The notes below the pieces were generated by a model. The model was not told the DNA's origin. It saw nothing but the letters and a program-made list of their open reading frames with translations, and searched no databases. Shown here one piece after another: positions 18,666 through 27,677 of a stretch of DNA of 64,000 nucleotides. The DNA comes from Anaeromyxobacter oryzisoli (GTDB taxonomy: Bacteria; Myxococcota; Myxococcia; Myxococcales; Anaeromyxobacteraceae). Both the position numbers and the translations under genes were made by a program. Each line of letters opens with the position of its first letter. Position 1 is the first letter of the stretch. The stretch is taken from NCBI RefSeq assembly GCF_022690765.1, contig NZ_JALCZA010000005.1, positions 79,968-143,967 of the forward strand. Reading direction: 5' to 3'.

Positions 18666-19508
18666 TCACCGCGCGAGGAACCCGACCATCTCTCGCCATC
18701 GGCCGAGCCCCGGCCGCCAGTCGACGGAGTTGTGCCCGGCCCGCGCGTCCACCCAGAGCCGTTTCGGCGCGGGCTGCGCATGGAAGAGCGCGAGGCCGAG
18801 GTCGGGGAACACCACCTCGTCCCGGCCCGCGACGAGGAATGCCACCGGCCCGCGGTAGCGCGGGAGCGCCCGGTCCGCGCGGTACGCGTCGCGGAAGAGC
18901 CAGCCCGGGAGCGGGCCGTAGTGGCGGCGCGCGACGGACGGAACGCTCGCGAGCGGCGTCACCAGGATCAGGCCGTCCACCTCACCGGGCGCCGCGGCGG
19001 CGGCGAGCGCCGCGACCGCGGAGCCGAGCGACTCGCCGGCCAGCCACACGGGGCCGCTCCCCTCGCGCCGCGCGGCCCGCACCGCCTCCAGCGCCGCGGC
19101 GACGAGCGCGCGCTCCGTCGGCTCGCCAGGCCGCGGACCGTACCCGGGGTACTCGAGGAGGAGCACGTCCAGCGGCCACGCGGGATCCGCGTCGCGGAAC
19201 GCCTCCGCGAAGTAGGTGCGCTCGAGCGCGGAGCCGGCGTTGCCGTGGAGCACGACGAGCCGTGCCCGCGGCGCGCCCGAGGGGTGGCGGACCCGCCACC
19301 CGAGCAGCGCCCCGGCGTCGTCCACCCACGGTTCGAGCCCGAGGGCGCGCGCCCGCATCTCGGCGCCCGCGCGGGGCTCGCGGAGCGGGAAGTAGAGGAA
19401 GCGGCGCTCGACCGTGGGGAGCACGGCGAGGGCGACGCCGGCCAGGAGCAGCGTCGCGGCCGCGAGGAGGGCGAGGCGCACGCGCCGAGGGTATCGCACC
19501 CGCGCCAC
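18666..19508 (-). CDS. Alpha/beta hydrolase, membrane-anchored (ABHD13/17, Bem46-like)
   Basis: A 280-residue protein with an N-terminal hydrophobic anchor (LALLAAATLLLAGVALAVLP), then an alpha/beta hydrolase fold with oxyanion motif HGNAG, nucleophile elbow GESLGS, acid in VAGRDEVVF and catalytic His in AGHNSVDW. This layout matches the Bem46/ABHD17 group of serine hydrolases. The substrate is unknown; the anchor suggests action at the periplasmic face of the inner membrane. The gene diverges from the small secreted protein gene. Confidence 0.8.
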   Translation of the reverse strand: MARVRYPRRVRLALLAAATLLLAGVALAVLPTVERRFLYFPLREPRAGAEMRARALGLEPWVDDAGALLGWRVRHPSGAPRARLVVLHGNAGSALERTYFAEAFRDADPAWPLDVLLLEYPGYGPRPGEPTERALVAAALEAVRAARREGSGPVWLAGESLGSAVAALAAAAAPGEVDGLILVTPLASVPSVARRHYGPLPGWLFRDAYRADRALPRYRGPVAFLVAGRDEVVFPDLGLALFHAQPAPKRLWVDARAGHNSVDWRPGLGRWREMVGFLAR

Positions 19509-19611
19509 GTCCCGATTCGCACGAGCTCGGGGACGCGAACCGAACCGCGGCGACGGTACCCCGAGGGGGCCGGCTCTTAACTCGCGGCTCGGCGGTGGGT
19601 CGAACGTTCAG

Positions 19612-20154
19612 ATGACGTCGCTTCGAAAGCTGGCGGTGTGCGCGATGCTGGGCGTCGTCCCTGCCCTGGCTCGGCCGGCACCTGCGCCGGATTCCGACGA
19701 GCCCCGCTCGCAGGTCACGCCGCCCTCTCCGCCTCCGACCGAGCCGCCCCCTCCGGCTCCGTCTTCGACCCCACCGGCTCCGCAGGAGCAGGCTCCTGCT
19801 GCACCGTTGCCCGCAGGTCAATGGGTCTACACCCAGCAGTACGGCTGGATCTGGATGCCGTACGGCGATGCCTTCACGTACGTGCCGCCGAACGGGTACG
19901 GCGAACCGTTGGAGTACGTCTTCTACCCGTCCTTCGGCTGGAGCTGGGTCGTCGCGCCGTGGATCTGGGGCAGCGGCCCGTGGCCGTACTTCGGGACCTT
20001 CGGCCCGAGGCGGTTCGCCTGGTACGGGCACGGCTGGTGGCGATCCCCGTCGCGCTGGCACTACAGACCCGCGCCGGTCCGCGGTCACCCCGCGCGGCCC
20101 GGCGTCAGGCCGGCGCCGGTCCGCCCCGGTGGCCGGGGCGAGCGCCGTCGCTAG
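19612..20154 (+). CDS. Secreted proline-rich, Trp/Tyr/Gly-rich protein of unknown function
   Basis: The 180-residue product has a signal peptide (MTSLRKLAVCAMLGVVPALA), a proline-rich linker of about 45 residues (PPSPPPTEPPPPAP), then an aromatic module beginning QWVYTQQYGWIWMPYG with repeated tryptophan, tyrosine and glycine, and a basic Pro/Arg tail. I do not recognise a named family; similar aromatic YTxQYGWxWMPYG modules occur in predicted secreted proteins of myxobacteria. No strong ribosome site precedes the ATG. The composition suggests a cell-surface or envelope structural protein. Confidence 0.65.
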   Translation: MTSLRKLAVCAMLGVVPALARPAPAPDSDEPRSQVTPPSPPPTEPPPPAPSSTPPAPQEQAPAAPLPAGQWVYTQQYGWIWMPYGDAFTYVPPNGYGEPLEYVFYPSFGWSWVVAPWIWGSGPWPYFGTFGPRRFAWYGHGWWRSPSRWHYRPAPVRGHPARPGVRPAPVRPGGRGERRR

Positions 20155-20316
20155 ACGAACGGAGACGTCGGCGTGCATCCGGACCGGAAGCGCGTGCCTC
20201 CGTGACCCGCACGGTCCGTGACCGGCTCGAGCGGGTCGCGTCCACACCGGTGCGGACGATGCGCCTTGCAGGCGACGCCCGAGCCTCTCGGCGCCGACGC
20301 TGGACGCGGCGGTAGG

Positions 20317-21212
20317 ATGTCCGCCATGAGGCGTATCTGCAAACTCGTCGGCGAGATCACCGCCGATCAACTGCGGTACGTGGACTGGGCGCTGGCGCGT
20401 GACCTGGGCGTGTTCATCCCCGTCGCTGGCCCGTGCGGCTACGCCATCACCACGGGGCACACGCATCCGGCGTGGTCTTTCATCGTGCCGTTCGACGATC
20501 ACTGCCGCGTCCGGATCGACGGCGCCGTCGTCCGCTCGCGGCCCGGGCAGCTCTGCGCGATCGGCCCGGGCGTGCCGCACGAGGAGCTCACCGGGACCGC
20601 GCCGGCGCGGTACGCGGCGGTGTTCGTCGCGCCGGGGCTGCTGAGGCGCGCGCTGCGACACCACGGCCTCGACGCGCTCCCGCCGATGCGAGGCGACTGC
20701 TTCGCGGGGACGCAGGAGATCGTCGGCGCCGTTCGCGAGATCATGCTCGAGCGTTCGGCGCGCCTCCCGGGGCACGACGCCGTCGTGGACGCGGCGGCGA
20801 CTCGGCTCGTGCACCTCATCCTCCGGGCGGTGCTGGGCGAGGGGCGGCCCCCGATCGGGTGCCGGAGCGCCGGGCCATCCGGCGCGCCGTCGAGCTTGCC
20901 GACGCGCACGTCGCCGAAGCGCTCACCGTACCCGACCTGGCGCGCGCCGCCGGGATGTCCCCCTTCCACTTCTCCCGCGAGTTCAAGCGCGAGACGGGGT
21001 GGCCCCCCGGGGCGTACCTGCGGCGCGCGCGGCTCGAGCGTGCGAAGCGGCTGCTCGCAGCGGACGATCGACCCGTCACGCAGGTCGCGCTCGAGTGCGG
21101 CTTCTGCAGCGCCTCCCACCTCGCGACCTCGTTCACGCGCGCGTTCAACCTGCCGCCCTCGCGTTACCGCGCGATGCTGCGGCGCGGTCACCATCGACCG
21201 CAGCGGCGCTGA
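20317..21212 (+). pseudogene. AraC-family transcriptional regulator split by a one-base frameshift
   Basis: The first frame gives an AraC-type cupin sensor domain (MSAMRRICKLVGEI...HTHPAWSFIVPFDDH...GVPHEEL) up to about residue 178. The DNA-binding half (RRAVELADAHVAEALTVPDLARAAGMSPFHFSREFKRETG, then a second helix-turn-helix in VALECGFCSASHLATSFTRAF) continues in a different frame to a stop at 21212. Adding one C to the C5 run at 20848-20852 fuses the two halves seamlessly (GEGRPPDRVPERR), so a single-base deletion is the simplest explanation. It may be a sequencing error, a true pseudogene or, less likely, recoding. An intact product would be about 298 residues. A PPOX gene follows on the same strand. 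Confidence 0.8.
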
Positions 21213-21268
21213 ACTCCGCCGCACGCGCGTGGAAGCGCGGCGGCGCGGCGGGGCGGTAGCGTTCCGCC

Positions 21269-21697
21269 ATGCTCAGCCGCGAGATCATCGACTTCGCCAA
21301 CCGGAACCCCGCCTGCTGGCTCGCCACGTGCGACGGAGAGCAACCGCGCGTGCGCGGGCTGCTCCTGTGGTACGCCGACGAACGCGGGTTCCACTTCCAC
21401 ACCGCGTCGACCAAGAGCCTGGCCGCGCAGCTCCGCCGCAACCCTCGCGTCGAGGTCGCCTTCTTCGAGCCGTCACCCGCGGGAGGCCGGATGATGCGCG
21501 TCACCGGCCGCGTGCGCTCCCTGGAGGACGCCGCGCTCCGGGACCGCCTCCTCGCCGACCGGCCCTGGCTCGCGAGCGTCCAGCGCGACCTCCCCGGCAC
21601 GGAGCTCGTCCTCTTCGTGGTCGACGAGGGAGAGGTTCACCACTGGAGCATGGCGGTGAACGGCCGGGAGGCGTCACAGCCTCGGACGCGCTTCTAG
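21269..21697 (+). CDS. Pyridoxamine 5'-phosphate oxidase-family (PPOX) flavin/F420-type protein
   Basis: A 142-residue split-barrel protein. Its motifs CWLATCDGEQPRVRGLLLWYADERGFHFHTASTKSLAAQLRRNPRVEVAFFEP and the later VTGRVRSLEDAALRDRLL match the general-stress/PPOX group. These bind FMN or a related cofactor and usually act as small oxidoreductases. It lies 56 bases after the frameshifted AraC regulator on the same strand, so it may be that regulator's target. Substrate unknown. Confidence 0.8.
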   Translation: MLSREIIDFANRNPACWLATCDGEQPRVRGLLLWYADERGFHFHTASTKSLAAQLRRNPRVEVAFFEPSPAGGRMMRVTGRVRSLEDAALRDRLLADRPWLASVQRDLPGTELVLFVVDEGEVHHWSMAVNGREASQPRTRF

Positions 21698-21786
21698 CCT
21701 CGAAGGCGGCTGCCGTCGTCGGACCAGGCGATCCACCTCACGATCGGACATGAAGCAGCGCGAGCCGGTGTCGGCTTCGTCGTCGA

Positions 21787-22692
21787 TCAGCGCGCGACGG
21801 AGAGCCTGGCGAGGAAGGCGTCGAGCGCGCGGTTCACGGCGTCCGGATCGTCGAGCTGCAGCCAGTGCGAGACGCCGCTTACGCGGGTGAGCGGGAGGTC
21901 GAGGACCTGGCCGGCCATGCTCTCCGCGTACGGATTGTCGGCCGCCTCGATCGCGACGGACGGCCCCCGATACGCGGCGATGCGTGCGCGCGCGTCCCGG
22001 AGCGCGAACATGCTCCGCCGAAGCGCCGCGAACGCGGGCGGATCCATGCGATCGGCGGAGGCGAGCACCGCCTCCCGGGTCGCGGGTCTCGCCTTCGGCC
22101 CCAGCATCCCCTCGAGCGCGGTGCGCCGCGCGCTCGCGTCGAACGAAGGCAAGGCCTCCTGCTCGATGATCGGCTGGAATGCCTCGGGCGGCACCGCGTG
22201 GAAGTCGCCGATCGCGTCGAGGTACACGAGCCCGGCCACGGTGTCCGGGTGCGCCACTGCATAGGTCGTGAGGACCGCGCCCGACATGCTGTGGCCGATC
22301 AGGATCACGCGCCCGAGCCCCATCGCGCGCCGCACCGCCTCGAGGTCGGCGGCGAGCGCCTCCACGGTGTAGACCCCATCCCGGGCCTTCTCGGACCGGC
22401 CGTGGCCGCGCTGGTCATACGCGACGACCCTGCGGCTCGCGCGCAGGTGATCGAGCTGCCCGCGCCAGACCTCCAGGTCCGCGGCGAGCCCGTGGAGGAG
22501 GACCACCGCGGGCTCGCCGACGCCGCCGTCCGACACCCGGAGCCGGCCAGCGGTGCCGTCCACGAAGATCGTGCGCTCCTTCGCCGGGGCCGGAGTCGCG
22601 GCGGATGACGCGACCGGCGGGGATGTCGGGTGGTGGTGCGCGCAGGCGGTGAACAGGATGGCGGCGGCGACGGAGCGAGCGCGGAGGTTCAT
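21787..22692 (-). CDS. Alpha/beta hydrolase lipoprotein
   Basis: The 301-residue product has a lipoprotein signal with Cys17 in LFTAC followed by His-rich AHHHPTS. It then has an alpha/beta hydrolase domain with oxyanion LLHG, YDQRGHGRSEK, nucleophile GHSMSG and catalytic His in SGVSHWLQLDDP. The fold resembles haloperoxidase or esterase-type hydrolases. Lipidation predicts attachment to the outer or inner membrane facing the periplasm. The natural substrate cannot be read from the sequence. Confidence 0.83.
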   Translation of the reverse strand: MNLRARSVAAAILFTACAHHHPTSPPVASSAATPAPAKERTIFVDGTAGRLRVSDGGVGEPAVVLLHGLAADLEVWRGQLDHLRASRRVVAYDQRGHGRSEKARDGVYTVEALAADLEAVRRAMGLGRVILIGHSMSGAVLTTYAVAHPDTVAGLVYLDAIGDFHAVPPEAFQPIIEQEALPSFDASARRTALEGMLGPKARPATREAVLASADRMDPPAFAALRRSMFALRDARARIAAYRGPSVAIEAADNPYAESMAGQVLDLPLTRVSGVSHWLQLDDPDAVNRALDAFLARLSVAR

Positions 22693-22954
22693 GTCATCAT
22701 CCGTCTACCACGCCGCGGGAAGCCTCGGCGCCGCCCGCGAGCTGGAGCACCCCCTCCGAATCCGGCGTCCGTTCACCTGCGAGAGGGCGAGCCACTCCGA
22801 CCGCGCGAGGCGCATGTCGGGCTGAGCGGCGTCGGTCGGGGCGAGGTGCAGCACGGTGTCGAGCGGGTGGGAGCCGGCTCGCGACGGCCCGATACTCGTC
22901 AGCCGGCGCACCCCATCCATCAACAGGTTCTGGAGGTCGTCGAGAGGGTCGCCA

Positions 22955-23710
22955 TCAGTGTTGCAGCGGGGCCGGTCCCCCGCAGCAGCGCTTCCACTTC
23001 TTGCCGCTGCCGCAAGGACAGGGATCGTTCCGGCCCACCCGGGTGGGCCTGGACGCCTGCAACCCGTCATCCGTGCCGCGCCCCTCGCGCCGCTGGTACT
23101 CCGCCAGGGCGTTCTTGCGTACGTCGTCGCCGACCGACATGAGGTCGTTCATCAGCGACTCGAGGGTACTCGTGAGGTCGTCGATCGACTTCATGGCTTC
23201 CCGGATCTGTTCTGCGGTATGGCTCGTCTTCCTGGCCAAGAGCTCCTGATACGCCTCCAGGAATGCGCTCCCCTCCGCGATCCCATTCAAGAGGCGCTGC
23301 CCCTCCTCCCCGAGCTCCATCGGGTCATCGCCGCCGGCGTCGATCCCGCGCAGGAACCAGGTCAGCTCGGTCCTCCGGCGAGCGACCAGCGCGGACACGC
23401 TCTCGACGGTCGGCGGCGACGGATGATCGAAGCGTGACAAGCGGACCCCATCGCCATGGTGGTCGTGCACGATGGAGTTCCACAGCCACATGACCGCCTG
23501 GAGGTTCTCGTTGGCGTCCTTGACGTCCTCGCCGAGCTCCAGCTCCGAGCCGAAGATGTCTTCGAGGAGGTGCTGGGGGCCGATCCGGATGCTCGTGGAG
23601 GCCTGGGCCCCCATGAACAGCGCGCGGACCTCCGGCTCCGAGAGTCGCGCGTGGAGGCGGTCGAGGACTTCCTGGATGGAGCGGCTCGGCTGCTCGAGGC
23701 GGGCGTGCAT
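22955..23710 (-). CDS. SEC-C zinc-motif protein of unknown function
   Basis: A 251-residue soluble protein. Residues 1-215 are helical with no family I recognise; they include NENLQAVMWLWNSIVHDHH, somewhat like UPF0149/YecA-type domains. The C-terminus is a textbook SEC-C zinc knuckle, GRNDPCPCGSGKKWKRCCG (about 227-245), the motif found at the end of SecA and in many otherwise unrelated proteins, where it binds zinc and contacts ribosomes or SecB. No secretion genes lie nearby. Confidence 0.7.
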   Translation of the reverse strand: MHARLEQPSRSIQEVLDRLHARLSEPEVRALFMGAQASTSIRIGPQHLLEDIFGSELELGEDVKDANENLQAVMWLWNSIVHDHHGDGVRLSRFDHPSPPTVESVSALVARRRTELTWFLRGIDAGGDDPMELGEEGQRLLNGIAEGSAFLEAYQELLARKTSHTAEQIREAMKSIDDLTSTLESLMNDLMSVGDDVRKNALAEYQRREGRGTDDGLQASRPTRVGRNDPCPCGSGKKWKRCCGGPAPLQH

Positions 23711-24391
23711 GCTCGCACGCTACCCTTCCTGAATGGGGCGGGCCACTCCGCCAGCAGACGCGACGAGGCGGTGCGTCTCGCGCCGCGAGGTGTTGCTTCC
23801 CACGCTATTTCACCGTCCGTCCGTCATAATCCTTCACCATCGCAGGCGACCGCTTCCCGGTCTGGTCGATGCGGTGGTCCGATCGTGAGTTGAGCGGATC
23901 GCAGAGACCGGGAAGTTTCGGGCGCATGGAAGCGGCCGAGGTCTCGCACCTACAGGAGCGTGATCTGTTGTCACCGGGCGGCTCGAGGCGGCGCAGGTGT
24001 GAGCGCAGCCACGGGATCGCACGGAGACACCGCCTGACTCCGGGTGAGCCTGCCGGCGCGTGTCGGGCATGGGGCCCGGCCCGACAGTAAAGTGCCCGCC
24101 ACGGTTGCAGCCGTGCGGGCTTCGGCTGGTGCAAGTTCGGTTCCCCACCGGGCTCACCAGCGAGGAGGTTCATCGACTGGGGCGCAAGGGCGTTCGACCC
24201 TGAGAATAAGGCTGGCCACGCGTTGCTCGCGGACGCCCAGACGCCGGCGTCTCGGGGGATGTTCCTCAACGTGTATTGAAGGGTTGCGGTGAACCGAGAA
24301 GTGACCGTCCGTGGTGTCGAGCTGCAGCGCGTTCAAGCCGACTGGGGCAACGGTTCCAGGCTGCTATAGTCCCACGGAGGGGAGGGGCCCC
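23711..24391. other. Gene-poor interval with possible gene remnants
   Basis: No complete gene can be supported in these 681 bases. Two short stretches look more protein-like than chance. A plus-strand segment about 24091-24279 ends ARAFDPENKAGHALLADAQ...NVY and stop, with high G/C at third positions but no start. A minus-strand segment about 23805-23890 reads HRIDQTGKRSPAMVKDYDG before a stop. Both may be decayed gene ends. A bulged 11-base-pair hairpin lies at 24094-24120. The last 20 bases hold a strong ribosome site (GGAGGGGAGG) for the next gene. Confidence 0.4.
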
Positions 24392-27294
24392 ATGTACAGA
24401 GTGAGGTGTGCCCGGCTGCTCGCGATCCTGCTGGTCTTCAGCATCGCGGCTCGGCTTTTGCCGAGGAGAACTCGGCCGTCGAGGCTACGCGCAGCCTGAC
24501 CTGGACCGAGGTCGTGCCCGCGCGGATCGCCGCGGAGGAGATCCCCCTGATCGGGCGCGCCGGCGTCGACGAGGCGGGGTTCCCACGCCAGGACGTCGAT
24601 CGCGCCGCCGTCCACGGTCTGCTCGTCCGCCGGGAGTTCCAGCGCGTCACGAGGCTCGTGGAGGCGGTCCAGGCCAGGTTCGAGGCCGACCCACGGTACG
24701 AGGGCTGGATGGTGAGCGTGGGAGATGCGCTCGGTACCCCGCACCCGAAGGAGCTGGAGCTCATCGAGGCATGGATCGCGGCCTCGCCGCGGTCGTTCGC
24801 GCCCAGCTTGGCTCGCGGGATCTACTGGCAACGGACGGCGTTCCTCTGGCGCGGCGCCCGCATCGTGGCGGACACGTCGGACCGGGAGCTCCAGGCGATG
24901 TCGAAGGCCGTCGAGCGCGCCCGGACGGACCTCGATCGGGCCAGCTCCCTCCGGCCTGGGCTCACGCTGGCGCTGCAGGAGCTCATCAGCGTCCACCTGC
25001 TGCGTGGCTCGCGCGAGGAGGCCCGGCGCGCCATGGAGGGGGCCCTCGCCCGCTGCCCCAGCTGCTACTTCCCGCGCTTTATCTGGCTCCAGTCGATCCG
25101 GCCGCGCTGGGGCGGCAGTTTCGAGGAGATGGAGCGTTTCGTGAAGGAGCGCTCGGACCCCGCCGATCCGCGTCGCCCGTTTCTGGATGCGCTCGTGGCC
25201 TGGGACCGGGGGGAGGAGGCACGCTTCCTCGGCAAGATGGATGATGCGAAGACCTTCCACGAGCGGGCCTGCGCCAGCGGGCGCGGGGACGCAGCGATCG
25301 CGATCCTATGCGCTGGGGAGCGGCGTCACGCTTCTGATCTGTCGGGTGCGCTCTCGGACCTGAACCGTGCGGCGGAAGCTCACCCCGGGGATGACCAGGT
25401 CCGCCTGTCCCGCGCGAGCGCGCTCGCCGCGATGAAGCGGTGGGAGGAAGCGGGCCGCGATCTCCTGTACGTCCTCCGCACGAGCCCGACCGCCGCCCCT
25501 CGGCTCCACGAGCGCGTGGTGAACGCGCTCGCGGCCCTGGCTTGGAAGGCGGGTCAGGGGGGCCGGACCGATGACGCGGAGCGCCTGTACGCCCTCGCCC
25601 GCGAGCTCGCCCCCACGAACGAAGCCCTCGCGCTCAACGCGGCGCAGGCGCGTAAGCTGTCGTCAGGCACGGCTGGTCCCAGTCCTGGTGGACTGGAGGA
25701 CGAACGGCCCAGCCTCACGCTCGTCGTGCGGGACGAAGCCGGCCGCCCCACGCCCGGCGCGGCCGTCGTCGCCCTCTCCCACCTGGGGACCGCGTGGGAT
25801 CTCTTCCGTTCCCTGGAGCACCCGCGGGACGCTTCGGTGACCGACGCGGCTGGCATGGTTCGGCTGCCAGTCCAGGTCGGCCCGACGCTTGTCATGGCGC
25901 GCCTCTCCGGGGAAGCGCTGCGGGGAGCCGTCGTCCGGGTCGACGTTCCTCCCAGCGGTGGAACGACCTCGATCACGCCCGCGGGCCTGGGCAGGATCGC
26001 GGGCCGAGTGCTCGACCCGGGCGGTCGTTCGCTCGCCGGGGTCGAAGTGTGGGCCATTCCCGTGGTCGAGAAGGCGGACGCCCGGGCGCGGAGCTTCGCC
26101 GCGGCGACGTCGCTGGAGGATGGCTCCTTTGCGATCCGGGGGGTCGATCGAGGTCCGTACCGGGTGTTCACTCACAGCGACCTCCACGCCGGACCGAGAA
26201 CCGGAGTCGCCGCCGCGGGGAACGGGCCGGACGTCGTGGTCCCCGTGCAGCGCTATCAGGTCCTCCGGGGACGGTTGCTGTTGACCAGTCCGAATGGGCC
26301 GGTACCGGCACCCGAGGCGGTGGTGACCGGGCTCGGCTACGGTCCGAGGAGCGCTCCGACGACGGAGGGGCGGTTCTCCTTCCGTTTCAGCGAGCGTTCA
26401 CGGAACTCGGCCGTGTCGTTCTCCGTCCCTGGCCGACCGCCCGTGTACCGCACCCTCGACGTCCGCGGGGATGAGATCGACGTCGGCGAGATCGTGATCG
26501 GGGCGGGGCGGAAGCTCAGGGGTCGAGTGGTGGACCGCGCGGGCAACCCGCTCTGGCAGGCTGCGATCCGGACAGTCACCGGGCAGGAACTCGCGAAGAC
26601 GGTCGTGGACGGCACGTTCGAGATCGAGATTCAGGACGGTCCCGTGGAGCTGAATGTCTGGCGTCAGGGTTTCCTGGCCGCGACCCGACAGATCGGCGCA
26701 GGCGATACCGAGGTCGCCGTGACACTCTCCCAGGGCGCCCAGCTGAAGGTCCTCGTGCTCGACGAGGAGGAGAAGCCCGTCGCCGACCTCGCCCTGCTCG
26801 CGATCGGCGCCGCGCCGTGCAAGACGGACCCCGGTGGCCGCTGCGAGCTCCGCGGGATCCCGCCGGGGGAGGCGGTCGTGGGGCCCTCGCTGTTCGGACG
26901 CACGCGCAGAGATCTCCCCGTCCCGCCCTCGCTCCACGTCCCAGGCCTGGGCGCGGACGAGGATCGTACGCTCCTCATCCGGTGGCCCCTGTCGCCGAAC
27001 CGGCTCACGGTCGCGGTCGTGGACTCTGCCGGTACGGCGAAGTTGCCCCCAGTGCAGGTCTATCCCGCGACCCCGCGCGTGCTCGAGGCGATCTCCAGCT
27101 CGCGCGCGACGACGGAGCCCTACTACCTGGCCGATCGCCGCCTGGACAACCTGCCCGCCGGCCGGTACGTGGTCGTGCAACGAGGAAAGGGGGCCGCCTG
27201 CGCCATGGCCGTGGTGGATCTCCGTCGTGGGGATGAGCGGACGGTCACCCTGGAACCGCGGGACGGAGGTTGCGTGGGACCAACACCTCGCTGA
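24392..27294 (+). CDS. Secreted TPR and carboxypeptidase-regulatory-like domain protein; signal peptide out of frame
   Basis: The long frame encodes a helical TPR-like half (about the first 400 residues, repeated ALA/ARELAPTNEAL patterns) followed by several beta-sandwich modules of the carboxypeptidase regulatory-like type (for example GRIAGRVLDPGGRSLAGVEVWAIP, RGRVVDRAGNPLWQAAI). A strong ribosome site and ATG at 24392 encode a perfect signal peptide start (MYRVRCARLLAILLVFSIA) in another frame. One extra G at 24448-24449 would join them as SIAGSAFAEEN with AFA as the cleavage site. As written, the secreted form is broken. The function is probably extracytoplasmic binding or scaffold; no enzyme motif was seen. 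Gene ends near the tRNA-Gly terminator. Confidence 0.75.
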
Positions 27295-27361
27295 TCCCTG
27301 GGCCCGGCGCGATCCAAGCGGACGTTCCCCGGCCCAGAACCCTTGTCCGCCACCTTGTCCG

Positions 27362-27402
27362 AAAACGAGGAGGGGTCCCGCCTCTCGACGGAACCCCTCG
27401 TA
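27362..27402 (-). terminator. Rho-independent terminator downstream of tRNA-Gly
   Basis: On the minus strand, ACGAGGGGTTC pairs with GGACCCCTCCTCGT around a GC-rich loop, followed directly by TTTTC. It begins a few bases after the tRNA 3' end and fits an intrinsic terminator. It could also receive transcripts of the convergent upstream protein gene. Confidence 0.75.
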
Positions 27403-27405
27403 ATT

Positions 27406-27481
27406 TGGAGCGGGAAACCGGATTCGAACCGGCGACCCTCAGCTTGGGAAGCTGATGCTCTACCAACTGAGCTATTCCCGC
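27406..27481 (-). tRNA. tRNA-Gly (anticodon CCC)
   Basis: The 76-base minus-strand sequence folds into a complete cloverleaf. The acceptor stem is GCGGGAA/TTCCCGC, the D-arm is AGCTCAGTTGGTAGAGC, and the anticodon stem TCAGC/GCTGA surrounds loop TTCCCAA (anticodon CCC). The T-arm has GGTTCGAATCC. Discriminator T and an encoded CCA are present. It reads glycine GGG codons. Confidence 0.97.
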
Positions 27482-27677
27482 GTCGCGGTCAGAGTTTTTG
27501 CCGCGAAGGCGGGCGGGAGTCAAGGAGTTCGGCGCGGGGGGCGATGGGGACCGGAGGGGGCGCCGGCCCGCGATCCGGGGGCGGCCGTTCCGAGGCCGGC
27601 GGGCGCGACGCCGGGCTGCGGGGGATCCGGCCAGACGCTAAGCTCCGTGGCCGGCCCGACCCTGGCCGGAGGACACC

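Noticed and set aside
20840..20870. Programmed ribosomal frameshift in the AraC regulator
   Set aside because: No slippery heptamer with a following structure was recognised; a missing C in the C5 run is simpler.
24094..24120. Riboswitch (cyclic-di-GMP or cobalamin type) upstream of the TPR protein gene
   Set aside because: The hairpin is real, but none of the conserved core sequences of those classes is present.
23805..24269. A 154-codon minus-strand gene
   Set aside because: Composition is not protein-like over most of its length, there is no ribosome site and no family; only its last 25 codons look coding-like and are reported as a possible remnant.
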